NCBI GenBank assembly: GCA_900316525.1
Contig: ONDF01000018.1
Location: forward strand, 1 to 64,000
DNA: 64,000 bases
Source: an uncultured Bacteroidales bacterium
GTDB lineage: Bacteria; Bacteroidota; Bacteroidia; Bacteroidales; UBA932
Reading direction: 5' to 3'
In this document: positions 7,228-15,918 of the stretch, in pieces
Layout: every line of letters begins with the position of its first letter
Position numbering within the stretch: the stretch's first letter is position 1
Program-made: the position numbers and the translations under genes
Notes under the pieces: generated by a model
Seen by the model: the letters and a program-made list of their open reading frames with translations, nothing else
Told to the model about the DNA's origin: nothing
The model's database searches: none

Positions 7228-8528
7228 TAAATAAAAATGTTTTCCAAAGTATTCACCAGCGCCGGGTCGTAGGGCTTCTCGACGCGGATGTAGTTGCCGG
7301 TGTAGCCGAACATCATACCGCCCTTGACGGAGGATTCCCAGAGGACGCGCTCGGGGAGGCCTTTGTTGGCCGCGACGAAGGCGGCGTGGAGGTCGTCCGA
7401 GAGGGCTTCGAGCCGCGCGACGCGGTCCGTCTTCACGCTGTCCTGGACCTGGTCCGGCATCACGGCGGCGCGGGTGCCGGGGCGCTTGGAGTAGGGGAAC
7501 ACGTGCAGGAACGCGGGTTTAATCCGGTCCTTGAGGAAGTTGTAGGTCTCCAGGAACAGTTCTTCCGTCTCGCCGGGAAGGCCCACGATGACATCGATGC
7601 CGAAGAACACCTTCGGCTCGCCCGGGCGTTCCATCGCCTGGCGGATATAGTCGATGCGGGAGGCGAACAGGGCCGTGTCGTACCGGCGGCCCACCTTCTT
7701 CAGCAGGGTGTCGCTGCCGGACTGGAGCGGGATGTGGAAATGCCGCTGGAACTTGGTCCCGGAGGCGATCCAGTCCACGATTTCCTCCGTGATGAGGTTC
7801 GGTTCGATGGACGAGATCCGGTAGCGGTCGATGCCGTCCACCGCGTCCAGGGCCTTCAGCAGGTCCAGGAAGGATTCGCCCGTCGTGCGGCCGAAATCGC
7901 CTGTGTTCACGCCCGTCAGCACCACCTCGCGGATGCCCTTCGCCGCAATCTGCTCCGCCTGCTTCACGAGCTCGCAGATGGGAATGTTCCGGCTGCGGCC
8001 GCGGGCGTAGGGCACGGTGCAGTACGCGCAGAAGTTGTTGCACCCGTCCTGCACCTTCAGGAACGACCGTGTCCGCTCGCCGGACGAGTACGCCGGGAGG
8101 GTATCGACGAGATCCCTTCGTCGGTCTTCGACCTCCTCGGGATGACAGTCGTTTGTCATTCCGAGCGAAGCGAAGGAATCTTTTGCGCCCGAAAGCATCG
8201 ACAGAGTCTCGGACACCACCAGGGATTTCTCGGAAGCCCCGAAGACGCGGGAGACACCTTCGATGTCATAGAGTTTCTCCTTCTTGAGCTCGGCGTAGCA
8301 GCCGGTGACGATGACGAGGGCGTCGGGGTTCGTCTTGTGCGCCCGGCGCATCAGGTTGCGGGACTTCTTTTCCGCGGTTTCCGTCACCGCGCAGGTGTTG
8401 ATCACGTAGACATCGGCCACTGCGCTCCAGGGGACCACCTCCAGCCCGTGGGCGACGAATCCGCGCTCATAGGTGGACGTTTCCGCGTAGTTCAGCTTGC
8501 AGCCGAGGGTGGTGAGGGCGACTTTCAT
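7227..8528 (-). CDS. mtaB: tRNA (N6-threonylcarbamoyladenosine(37)-C2)-methylthiotransferase MtaB
   Basis: A radical-SAM enzyme that turns t6A37 into ms2t6A37 in ANN-decoding tRNAs. At 433 residues it has normal size. The N-terminal methylthiotransferase domain carries the three cluster cysteines (TLGCKLN C10, INTCAVT C46, VTGCYAE C77). The radical-SAM cluster CNNFCAYC spans C163, C167 and C170. Then come SSIEPNLI, IPLQSGSD and a C-terminal TRAM-like segment. The inter-domain linker (about 115-145) is encoded by two head-to-head palindromic repeats (8110-8181) and reads unlike protein-derived sequence (DSFASLGMTNDCHPEE). The domains themselves look intact. The ATG at 8528 overlaps the stop of the RsmI-like gene by 4 nt (ATGA). 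It is the last gene of a cluster that starts with tsaD, which makes its substrate. Confidence 0.95.
   Translation of the reverse strand: MKVALTTLGCKLNYAETSTYERGFVAHGLEVVPWSAVADVYVINTCAVTETAEKKSRNLMRRAHKTNPDALVIVTGCYAELKKEKLYDIEGVSRVFGASEKSLVVSETLSMLSGAKDSFASLGMTNDCHPEEVEDRRRDLVDTLPAYSSGERTRSFLKVQDGCNNFCAYCTVPYARGRSRNIPICELVKQAEQIAAKGIREVVLTGVNTGDFGRTTGESFLDLLKALDAVDGIDRYRISSIEPNLITEEIVDWIASGTKFQRHFHIPLQSGSDTLLKKVGRRYDTALFASRIDYIRQAMERPGEPKVFFGIDVIVGLPGETEELFLETYNFLKDRIKPAFLHVFPYSKRPGTRAAVMPDQVQDSVKTDRVARLEALSDDLHAAFVAANKGLPERVLWESSVKGGMMFGYTGNYIRVEKPYDPALVNTLENIFI
8110..8147 (-). repeat. Palindromic repeat in mtaB, inverted copy
   Basis: Read on the minus strand this begins TGTCATCCCGAG and ends GGGATCT, the same ends as the family, with an internal GAGGTCGAAGACC palindrome. 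It lies in frame inside mtaB and faces the neighbouring copy at 8154-8181. Confidence 0.7.
8154..8181 (+). repeat. Palindromic repeat in mtaB, 28 bp
   Basis: TGTCATTCCGAGCG...GAAGGAATCT, identical over 28 bases to the copy at 53788-53815 in an unrelated gene. It contributes codons to the MtaB linker. Confidence 0.8.
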
Positions 8529-9232
8529 GCGAGGATCAGGAATACGCACGGCCTTTTGCCGATGGTGACGGGATGCTCCTTCCAGCGGGCGGCCGGGAGG
8601 GTGCGGATGAAGGCGTCGGGCTGCATCAGGTTCGCAGCGACGGTGATGAGCGTCTTGCCGGAGCAGGTGGCCGCCAGGTCCGCGAGGAGGGCGTCGTTCC
8701 GGTAGGGTGTCTCGATGATGATCTGCGTCTGATGTTCCGCGGCCGACCGCTTCTCCAGCCGGCGGATGGCCGCGCGGCGCTCCTCGGTCTTCGCGGGGAT
8801 GTAGCCCGCGAAGGCGAAGGACTGGCCGTTGAGTCCGGAGGCCATCAGGGCCAGCATCAGGGACGAAGGCCCCACCAGGGGCACGACCTCGATCCCTTCC
8901 CGGTGGCACAGGGCGACCAGCTGGGCGCCGGGGTCCGCCACGGCGGGAAGGCCGGCCTCGGAAATGAGGCCCACGTTGCGCCCGCCGTCGAACAGGCGCC
9001 CGAGGGGCGCGATCTCCGCCGGGGCCGTATGCTCGTTCAGTTCATGGAATTCCAGTCCCTCGATATGGCCCTTGAGGCCCGCGCGGGACAGGAAGCGCCG
9101 GGCCGTCCGGACTTCCTCGACCACGAAGCAGTCCAGCGTGGGCAGGAGTTCCAGGACCGGGGCCGGAAGCACTTCGGCCGGGTCGTTGTCCCCGAGCGGG
9201 GACGGAATCAGATATAGCTTTCCTTTATTCAT
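8525..9232 (-). CDS. Tetrapyrrole-methylase-fold SAM methyltransferase, RsmI-like
   Basis: A 235-residue protein of the RsmI/YraL family, whose best-known member 2'-O-methylates C1402 of 16S rRNA. It starts MNKGKLYLIPSPLGDNDPAE, resembling the RsmI N-terminus (LYLIPTPIGN). SAM-site segments are VGLISEAGLPAVADPGAQL and VVPLVGPSSLMLALMASG; IIIETPYRND corresponds to the family's FYESPHR motif with changes. It is shorter than RsmI proper (about 280 aa) and lacks the C-terminal extension, so it may be the second Bacteroidota paralogue with a different target. It overlaps mtaB by 4 nt and tamB by 8 nt, so it is translationally coupled to both. Confidence 0.8.
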   Translation of the reverse strand: MNKGKLYLIPSPLGDNDPAEVLPAPVLELLPTLDCFVVEEVRTARRFLSRAGLKGHIEGLEFHELNEHTAPAEIAPLGRLFDGGRNVGLISEAGLPAVADPGAQLVALCHREGIEVVPLVGPSSLMLALMASGLNGQSFAFAGYIPAKTEERRAAIRRLEKRSAAEHQTQIIIETPYRNDALLADLAATCSGKTLITVAANLMQPDAFIRTLPAARWKEHPVTIGKRPCVFLILA

Positions 9233-12200
9233 GCGCAGGGGTTTCGGTCAAGGGATGGGCCTTGCCGGTGGAATCGATCTGCAGGGAGGTCCGCTCGACG
9301 GGCTGCAGCGCTTCCCGCGCCTCCCGTTCCCGGCGGGGAGTGAAGAGGTCGCTGAAGAACTGCTTGAGGTTGTTGAACTCCCGCTGGTAGGCGAAGCCGA
9401 CGCCGTTGCGCTGGCTGTTGTCCAGGAAGCTGGTGTACTGGTCGGCGGAGTGGGAGAACAGGTTCAGCCGGAGGGTGCCCGGCGGGTTCAGCTTGATGTC
9501 GATGTCCAGGTCGCCCGCCACCTCGTCGGTGGTGGCCCCGAGGATCCGCCGGTTGCCGATCGTGCCGTTCACGATCACCCGGTTGTTGAACAGCTGGGTG
9601 GAGAGGGCGACGTCGAAGAGGTTCTGACCGGAGGCGTTCTGCTGGTAGTTCAGGCCCAGGTCCAACGGGATGTTCAGCCGCTCGAAGATGCTGTTCAGCT
9701 GGCCGGCCATGATGCCGGTCATGTTGGAATACAGCATGTTGGAGCCGCCGGTGGTGATGATGCCGGATTCTTCGTTGGGGAGGAAGCTGTTCGCGATGAG
9801 CAGGTACAGGAACTGCTTCATCTTCTTGTCCTCGGTGTTCAGGGCGCTGGTCACCAGGCCTTCCGTGCCCGGGTCCAGCTGCGGGATCTCGATGTCGAAC
9901 TTGATCTGCGGGTTCCGCAGCTTGCCGGTGATGTCGATAAGGCAGTCCACCTGCCGGCGGGCCGCTTCAGCCGATGCCATGCTGGACAGGAGGGTGGAGA
10001 TCGCGGCCTTGGTCGAATAGACACCGGTCACGTTCAGGTCGGAATCCATCACGTCGCCGTTGAAACGGATGCTGCTGCCTTCGCGGATGGTGAATTCCCG
10101 CGTGACGACGTCCAGGGCGGAGAACTTGAACTCGCCGCTCTGGAGCGTGTAGTCGCCGTTGATGTTGAACTGGTCGCTCAGGCCGGTCCGGATGCGGAGG
10201 TCGATCAGGCCGTTCCCGACGCCCTGGAGGGTGTTCTCGCCGATGTCCACGAAGGCGGTCACGGAGGGCGATGCCCGGACGCGGACCCGGACGTCCAGGT
10301 CGCTCTGCGTCTTCTTCTTGCCGGTGCGGTTGACCCGCATCATCTGCTCGTACGGGTCATCCTCGACCTCGACGTACGGCTCCTTGAACACCAGCAGGTT
10401 GCCGGTAGCCTTGGCGCCGCCCGACCGCAGCGGGATGTGGATGTTGCCGCTTTTGACCGTCCGGGCGTCGATGTTGAGGGCCAGGGCGTCGAACGGGCCC
10501 GTGATGTCCACGCGGCCGGTCCCGTACACGTCGCCGTAGATGGGACCGTTGCGGTCGGTGATGCCCAGCACCTTCATCCGCTCGAACTGGATGTGCGTGT
10601 CGAGCCGCATGTCCTTGAAGCCGCCGAAGCGGAGGCTGCCGGTGACGGTGCCTTTCCCTTCGAGTCCGTCCGCGATGCTGACGTCCTGGAAATGAAGGCC
10701 TTCCGTATCCACGGAAACCGGTCCGGACACCTGGTAGGGAACCCGCGTGAAATCGACGCCCAGGATGCCGTCCACGATTTGCATCCCTTCGCTGCCGATC
10801 CGGAGCTTGTCCAGGGTGCCGTCCACGTTCACCTTCCCGTCCAGGGCGCCCTCGAAGCGGTCGAAGATTCCGGCGAGGAGCGGGGAGGCATAGCCCATGT
10901 CCAGGCGGTTGAGCTGCGCGGCGGCCCGGATGGCCTTGTCCTTCGGACGCAGGTAACCGTCCACGTCGAAGTTCCGGACTCCGTCCTGGAGGTTCCGCAG
11001 CTGGATGTCGAACCGCTTCTCGGGTTCGTTCCAGACGCTGCCCACCTCCACGGAGCCCATCGGCCGGCCGGCCAGGAACGTGGAGTCGCAGGCGATGCTG
11101 GCGAGCAGGGCCGGCGACGGCTTGGACGGGGAGACGAGGCTCGCGCGGCCCGTCGCCTGTCCCTTGATGTCCATCTTCCCCTTCATCACGAGGGAGTTCA
11201 GCAGGGAGATGTCGAACTGGTCCATCCGCACGGCCAGGGTGTCGTTCTTGTCGGGGGACAGGCCGCCGTCGACGACCAGCGACTGCTGCCCGTTGCGGAG
11301 GCGGAAACGGTCCACCCGGAGGTCGCCGCCCTGGAGCGTGAGGTCATCGGAGTCCACCTGCCAGCGGTCGCCGTGGTAGTAGATGGAGGAGGGGAGCACG
11401 GAGGCGACGACGGCGAGGCCGTCGGCGCCGCGGGCGAGGTCGGCCGAGAGCCGGAGCTCCGCCTTGTTGGCGTCCTCGGTCTTGTTGTCGAAGGTGTAGG
11501 TGAGGCTGACGCGGTCGTCGTCGACCATCGCGTCGATGTGGTTGTCCTTGAGTTCGAAGCCGCCCAGGTTGATGGCCGAGCCGGTCACGTCGGCGTGGAG
11601 CGCGTTGTTCCGGTTGTCGAAATCCAGCCGGAAATCCTTCAGGAAGCGGGTGCCGAGGGCGAGCCGTCCGGAGGTGACGTTCCCGTCGACGATGCCGTCT
11701 TCGTCCACCTTGAGCCGCAGGGAGGAATTCTTCTCGATGTACAGGCCTGGCACGAGGAATCCGAGCACCTCGCGGGTGTCGAAGAACTTGAAGTTCATCT
11801 CGTAAGGCGTTCCTTCCCAGGGCTTTCCCGTCTTCTCCAGCAGCGACGGGAGTTCCTTCCTGACCACCAGGTCCTTGAGGTCCGAGACCATCGACACGAG
11901 CGACCGGTCCCCGACGAAGGTGCCTTCCGCGAAGCCGGACTCGAACCGCATCCGGTGGATGTCGTCGTTCGCGTGCGCGCTGGCCGTGATGTCGCCGATG
12001 CGGTGGCGGCCGTTCGCGTTCTCCAGCAGGACGTCCCGGAGGTTGACCTCGCCCAGGAGGTCCCGGTCACGGGTGCGGATGAAATTCGCATCGGCCTGGA
12101 GGGAGACCTTGGAGGTACCCCGCTTGTCGATGTGCAGGGCGTTGAGGTCGGCATAGCCGACATTGGCGTAGAACTGGTAGGCGGCGTTCCGCGTGCGGGA

Positions 12201-13811
12201 GGAAAGGTCGAACTTGCCCTGGACGAGGGCGTTCAGGTTCGGGTCGTCGCACACGATGCGGCCGTCGAAGGACGCGTCGGAATAGGTGCCCACGGCCGCG
12301 ATGCCGGTATAGTCATAGCCCAGGGCGCTGAGGCGTCCCACGTTCAGGGAGTCGATGCGGACCTGCAGGTTGCGGGGCGCCAGCGTGGCGTTCAGGCCGG
12401 TCGTCAGGGTGACGGGCCCCAGTTCCTTGATGCCGGCGATCCGTCCGGCGTCCAGGTCCCGCGTCCGGAGGTGGCCGCCGATGGAGATGGGCCGCTTGCG
12501 GTCGAGGACGTTCCGGAGGGTGAGGTCCACGTCCGCCGCCCCGGCGTTGGAGGTGAGGTTTCCCTTCACCGCGAGGCGGTCCAGCGGACCCTTGGCCGTG
12601 GCGTTCAGGCTGAAGTCCGTGCCCTTGCCCATCTTGCCGAGGTCCAGCTTCGTATCCGGGGCCCATTCCTGGATGAAGGTTCCGAGGCCGCCGAGGCCGA
12701 AGCGGAAATCCTTGACGCGGTAATCCAGCTGCGCGGTTTCGATCTCGGGCAGTCCCGTCATCGTCCCGTCCACGCGGCCCGTGATCCCGCTGCCGTGCTC
12801 CTTGAGGGCGAGTCCCTTGACGGCGAAGTCCGCCACGGTGCCTTCCACCTTGCCGGCGAGGTCTGACTTGAACGTGAAGCGCTCCAGGTTCGGGGCGAAA
12901 TGGCGGATGGTCTGCATGGAGAAGACGGTCGGTTCCACGAATTCGCCCTCGAGCCGGACCCGGCCGATGAAGTCATGGTAGTCGTCGTCCAGCGTGCCCA
13001 GGAGGCGGAAATAGCGGAAATGCAGGTCGGAATCCCCGTCGTCGATGTGGAGGTTGTCCAGCAGGACCTTCCCGTGGCCGACCTTCACCTTTCCGGAGAG
13101 GTCGCGCACGTTCCAGCCGGTCTTGTCCGTGATGGAGAGATGGTCCGCGTCGCCGCTGATGACGCCGTCCTTGACCAGGATGTCCGAAGCGTGGATGTCG
13201 GCCTTGATTTCCAGGTCGTTCCAGTCGATGACGTCGGCGGGGAGGGGCTTGCCGCCCCGCTCGGCGCGGCGGGCGGCGGCGACGGGATTGTACATCCGGA
13301 AGGTGAAGTCCTCGACATCCACCTTGCGGGCTTCCAGCAGGTCGCCGAAGTCCTTGTCGGGCTTGTCCGGGTCCTTCTGGAGGCGGAAGATGCGGGAGAT
13401 GTTGTCCAGGACGGCCTTGCCTCCCGTGCCGGGCTCCAGGACCAGGTTCAGCTCGCCGTCCTCCAGCCGGAGGCGGCTCACGGAGATGCGCTCCTTGTGG
13501 AGGAGGCCTTTCAGGGAGAAGCGGGCGGACAGGCTGCCGATGCGGGCCAGCGTGTCCTGGCGGGGGAATTCCCCGCCGTCATAGGGATGGCGGTCGGTCA
13601 GGACGACGTCCTCGAGGGTGACGGCGTCGAACGGACGGACGGCGATGTGGCCGATGCTGATCTCGCCGTCGATGTTCTCGGAGAGCTTGTCGACGGCCTT
13701 CCGGGCGAGGGCGGTCTGCACCGCCGGCGACTGGACGGCCACGACGAGCGCCAGCAGCAGAATCACGAGTGCCGCCAGAATCCATGCCGTTATGCGAAGG
13801 CCCTTCTTCAC
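9225..13811 (-). CDS. tamB: Translocation/assembly module protein TamB (AsmA-like)
   Basis: A 1528-residue envelope protein. A single N-terminal membrane anchor (MKKGLRITAWILAALVILLL) is followed by an AsmA-type start (ALARKAVDKLSENIDGEISI) and a very long run of short beta-strands (repeated LDV/VDG/GxV patterns), the taco-shaped lipid-transport or barrel-assembly bridge of the TamB/YhdP class. The C-terminal DUF490 domain is visible in the last 250 residues (DFNINGDYTLQSGEF-like strands, NRVIVNGTIGNR, LDIDIKLNPPGTLRLNLFS). In this phylum tamB commonly sits beside tsaD, as here three genes away. It overlaps the RsmI-like gene by 8 nt and starts 40 nt after the ProX-type gene. Confidence 0.93.
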   Translation of the reverse strand: MKKGLRITAWILAALVILLLALVVAVQSPAVQTALARKAVDKLSENIDGEISIGHIAVRPFDAVTLEDVVLTDRHPYDGGEFPRQDTLARIGSLSARFSLKGLLHKERISVSRLRLEDGELNLVLEPGTGGKAVLDNISRIFRLQKDPDKPDKDFGDLLEARKVDVEDFTFRMYNPVAAARRAERGGKPLPADVIDWNDLEIKADIHASDILVKDGVISGDADHLSITDKTGWNVRDLSGKVKVGHGKVLLDNLHIDDGDSDLHFRYFRLLGTLDDDYHDFIGRVRLEGEFVEPTVFSMQTIRHFAPNLERFTFKSDLAGKVEGTVADFAVKGLALKEHGSGITGRVDGTMTGLPEIETAQLDYRVKDFRFGLGGLGTFIQEWAPDTKLDLGKMGKGTDFSLNATAKGPLDRLAVKGNLTSNAGAADVDLTLRNVLDRKRPISIGGHLRTRDLDAGRIAGIKELGPVTLTTGLNATLAPRNLQVRIDSLNVGRLSALGYDYTGIAAVGTYSDASFDGRIVCDDPNLNALVQGKFDLSSRTRNAAYQFYANVGYADLNALHIDKRGTSKVSLQADANFIRTRDRDLLGEVNLRDVLLENANGRHRIGDITASAHANDDIHRMRFESGFAEGTFVGDRSLVSMVSDLKDLVVRKELPSLLEKTGKPWEGTPYEMNFKFFDTREVLGFLVPGLYIEKNSSLRLKVDEDGIVDGNVTSGRLALGTRFLKDFRLDFDNRNNALHADVTGSAINLGGFELKDNHIDAMVDDDRVSLTYTFDNKTEDANKAELRLSADLARGADGLAVVASVLPSSIYYHGDRWQVDSDDLTLQGGDLRVDRFRLRNGQQSLVVDGGLSPDKNDTLAVRMDQFDISLLNSLVMKGKMDIKGQATGRASLVSPSKPSPALLASIACDSTFLAGRPMGSVEVGSVWNEPEKRFDIQLRNLQDGVRNFDVDGYLRPKDKAIRAAAQLNRLDMGYASPLLAGIFDRFEGALDGKVNVDGTLDKLRIGSEGMQIVDGILGVDFTRVPYQVSGPVSVDTEGLHFQDVSIADGLEGKGTVTGSLRFGGFKDMRLDTHIQFERMKVLGITDRNGPIYGDVYGTGRVDITGPFDALALNIDARTVKSGNIHIPLRSGGAKATGNLLVFKEPYVEVEDDPYEQMMRVNRTGKKKTQSDLDVRVRVRASPSVTAFVDIGENTLQGVGNGLIDLRIRTGLSDQFNINGDYTLQSGEFKFSALDVVTREFTIREGSSIRFNGDVMDSDLNVTGVYSTKAAISTLLSSMASAEAARRQVDCLIDITGKLRNPQIKFDIEIPQLDPGTEGLVTSALNTEDKKMKQFLYLLIANSFLPNEESGIITTGGSNMLYSNMTGIMAGQLNSIFERLNIPLDLGLNYQQNASGQNLFDVALSTQLFNNRVIVNGTIGNRRILGATTDEVAGDLDIDIKLNPPGTLRLNLFSHSADQYTSFLDNSQRNGVGFAYQREFNNLKQFFSDLFTPRREREAREALQPVERTSLQIDSTGKAHPLTETPAHE

Positions 13812-13851
13812 AATCTACAAAGATAAGAAAATCCTTATGGATTTTCAATCC

Positions 13852-14385
13852 TTAGATGAATGTGGGCTCGTGCTCCGTCTCCGGGATGAATTTCCCCAGC
13901 AGGTCCGCCGTCTTCAGGCGCATGTAGCAGGTGGTCGTGCCGTCGGGACAGCCGATGGATTCCGGCGCGACGGCCGCCCGGTCGATGATGAGCCGGACCC
14001 GCTTCTCCGGGTCGGCGACGAGGCTCAGGGGCGTCGTCGCGCCCACCTCCGTGCCCAGGAATTCATGCAGCATCGCCGCCGGGGCGAACGACACGCGGGA
14101 AATCTGCAGCGAGGCGCCGAAGTCCTTGGTACTGAATGGTTTGTCGCCCGGCATCACATACAGGTAGAACACCGTCTGCTGCCGGTTGCAGAGGAGCAGC
14201 GTCTTCACGGTGGGAACGCCCAGGGCCTCGTCGATGGCAATGCAGTCTTCCATCGTCACGGCCGGGTCGTTGTCGATGCGTCCGAAGGGGATTTCCAGCC
14301 GCTCCAGCGCGGCATAGACCTTCCGCTGCGTTTCATTGGCGAACGCCTCGGGAGCGGTCGTCTTGACTTCGCTGGTATGGATCAT
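13852..14385 (-). CDS. YbaK/ProX-type aminoacyl-tRNA deacylase
   Basis: A 177-residue stand-alone editing domain. Members hydrolyse mischarged tRNA, typically Ala- or Cys-tRNAPro. The ATG at 14385 is chosen over an upstream TTG because it forms a 4-nt ATGA overlap with the preceding gene. Key features: an N-terminal helix ([21 protein letters not shown]), then [26 protein letters not shown] with the family's catalytic Lys in the VKTL motif, and [20 protein letters not shown], matching the G-x-x-x-G-x-x-x-P substrate loop of YbaK proteins. It lies in the tsaD-mtaB cluster, which is rich in tRNA quality genes. The exact specificity cannot be read from the sequence. Confidence 0.85.
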   Translation of the reverse strand: MIHTSEVKTTAPEAFANETQRKVYAALERLEIPFGRIDNDPAVTMEDCIAIDEALGVPTVKTLLLCNRQQTVFYLYVMPGDKPFSTKDFGASLQISRVSFAPAAMLHEFLGTEVGATTPLSLVADPEKRVRLIIDRAAVAPESIGCPDGTTTCYMRLKTADLLGKFIPETEHEPTFI

Positions 14386-15917
14386 ATCTTCTCCGCGCAA
14401 TTGATGCCGTCCAGGGCGGAAGAGACGATGCCGCCGGCGTAACCGGCGCCTTCCCCGCAGGGGTACAGGCCGGGAACGTCCACGTGCTCGAGCGTCTCGG
14501 GGTCGCGCGGGAGGCGGACCGGCGAGGAAGTGCGGGATTCCACGCCCAGGAGGAGGGCGTCATTCGTGTAATAGCCGTGCATCTGGCGGTCCACCTGCGG
14601 GAAGGCGCGGCGGAGCCGCAGCGACACGTGCTCCGGCAGGAGCTCGTGCAGCGGCGACGACCACGCGCCCGGGTGGTAGGACGTCTTGGGCAGGTCCTTC
14701 GAGACGATGCCGCGGCAGAAGTCCTTCATCCGCTGCGCGGGAGCGGCGAGGGGATGCTTCCCGCCGTGCGTGGACACGTACTCGTACATCTTTTTCTCAA
14801 TGTCGCGCTGGTAGTCCATCAGCGCGAAAGGTCCCTGATATTCAGCAGGTTGGTCTCCCGGTTCGATCTGCACGACCACGCCCGCGTTGGCCCACTTGGA
14901 GTTGCGCGCGGAGTTGGACATGCCGTTCAGGACCACGGTGCCGTCCTCCGTGGAGGAGGGGACCAGGATGCCGCCGGGGCACATGCAGAACGAGAAGACG
15001 CCGCGGTCCTCCACCTGCTGGACGAAGGAGTATTCGGCCGTGGGCATGAAGGGCTGGTACTTGCCGTGGTAGCGGATCTGGTTGATGAGCCACTGCGGGT
15101 GCTCGACGCGGACGCCCAGGGCGAAGCCCTTGGCCTCCAGCGCCCAGCCCCGGCGCGCGAAGATCTCGTAGATGTCGCGGGCGGAATGGCCCGACGCGAG
15201 GATGACTTTCGCCGCCTTGTACACGGTTTCCCCGACATGGACCTCGAAGCCGCCGGCGACCGGGACGATGTCCGTCACCCGGCTGTCGAAATGGTATTCG
15301 CCCCCGTGCTCCTCGATGCACAGGCGGATGTTCTCCACGATGGCGGGCAGCTTGTCCGTCCCCAGGTGCGGATGCGCGTCGATGAGGATGGACGGGTCGG
15401 CCCCGAAGCGCACGAACTGGTGCAGGACTTCGCGGATGTCGCCGCGCTTGGAGGAACGGGTGAAGAGCTTTCCGTCGGAGAAAGCCCCGGCGCCGCCTTC
15501 GCCGTAGCAGTAGTTGGAGTCCGGGTCGACGACGCCTTCCACCGACAGCTTGGCCATGTCGGCCTTACGGCGGTGGACGTCCTTGCCGCGCTCCAGGATC
15601 ACGGGCTTCAGGCCGCGTGTCAGGAGCTTCAGGGCGGCGAACAGGCCGGCCGGGCCCGCGCCGATGACGACGACCGGATCGGCGTCGTGGACATCCTGAT
15701 AATCAGGGAGTTTGTAAGGTTCGCAGGCTTCCCCTTCGCGGTAGGCCTGCACGCGGTAGCGGTACAGGATATCCTGCCGGGCGTCGACGGAACGGCGGAC
15801 GATGACGGCGGCGCCCACCTTCTCGGGCTTGACGCCCAAGGCCTTGGCGGCCGCTTCTTTCAGTTCGGATTCCGTCAGTTCCTTGCCGATCTTCTTGGCT
15901 ATCTCGAATTCTTTCAT
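14382..15917 (-). CDS. FAD-dependent dehydrogenase (COG2509 type)
   Basis: A 511-residue flavoprotein. The N-terminal ~75 residues form a small alpha/beta domain (IAKKIGKELTESELKEAAAK), then the FAD-binding Rossmann motif VVVIGAGPAG (82-91), with LERGKDVHRR as the second strand end, YGEGGAGAFSDGKLFTR, and a C-terminal FAD-contact segment GLYPCGEGAGYAGGI. A central Cys-containing stretch (FCMCPGG) is typical of this uncharacterised family. The substrate is unknown; the family is widespread in Bacteroidota and Firmicutes. It starts 1 nt after the tsaD stop and overlaps the ProX-type gene by 4 nt. Confidence 0.88.
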   Translation of the reverse strand: MKEFEIAKKIGKELTESELKEAAAKALGVKPEKVGAAVIVRRSVDARQDILYRYRVQAYREGEACEPYKLPDYQDVHDADPVVVIGAGPAGLFAALKLLTRGLKPVILERGKDVHRRKADMAKLSVEGVVDPDSNYCYGEGGAGAFSDGKLFTRSSKRGDIREVLHQFVRFGADPSILIDAHPHLGTDKLPAIVENIRLCIEEHGGEYHFDSRVTDIVPVAGGFEVHVGETVYKAAKVILASGHSARDIYEIFARRGWALEAKGFALGVRVEHPQWLINQIRYHGKYQPFMPTAEYSFVQQVEDRGVFSFCMCPGGILVPSSTEDGTVVLNGMSNSARNSKWANAGVVVQIEPGDQPAEYQGPFALMDYQRDIEKKMYEYVSTHGGKHPLAAPAQRMKDFCRGIVSKDLPKTSYHPGAWSSPLHELLPEHVSLRLRRAFPQVDRQMHGYYTNDALLLGVESRTSSPVRLPRDPETLEHVDVPGLYPCGEGAGYAGGIVSSALDGINCAEKI

Positions 15918-15918
15918 A

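Noticed and set aside
8829..12866. 1345-codon open frame on the plus strand
   Set aside because: Antisense to tamB. High GC at third codon positions removes stops from the opposite strand; its translation is low-complexity V/D/G/E with no signal peptide or motifs, whereas the minus-strand frame is a full TamB.
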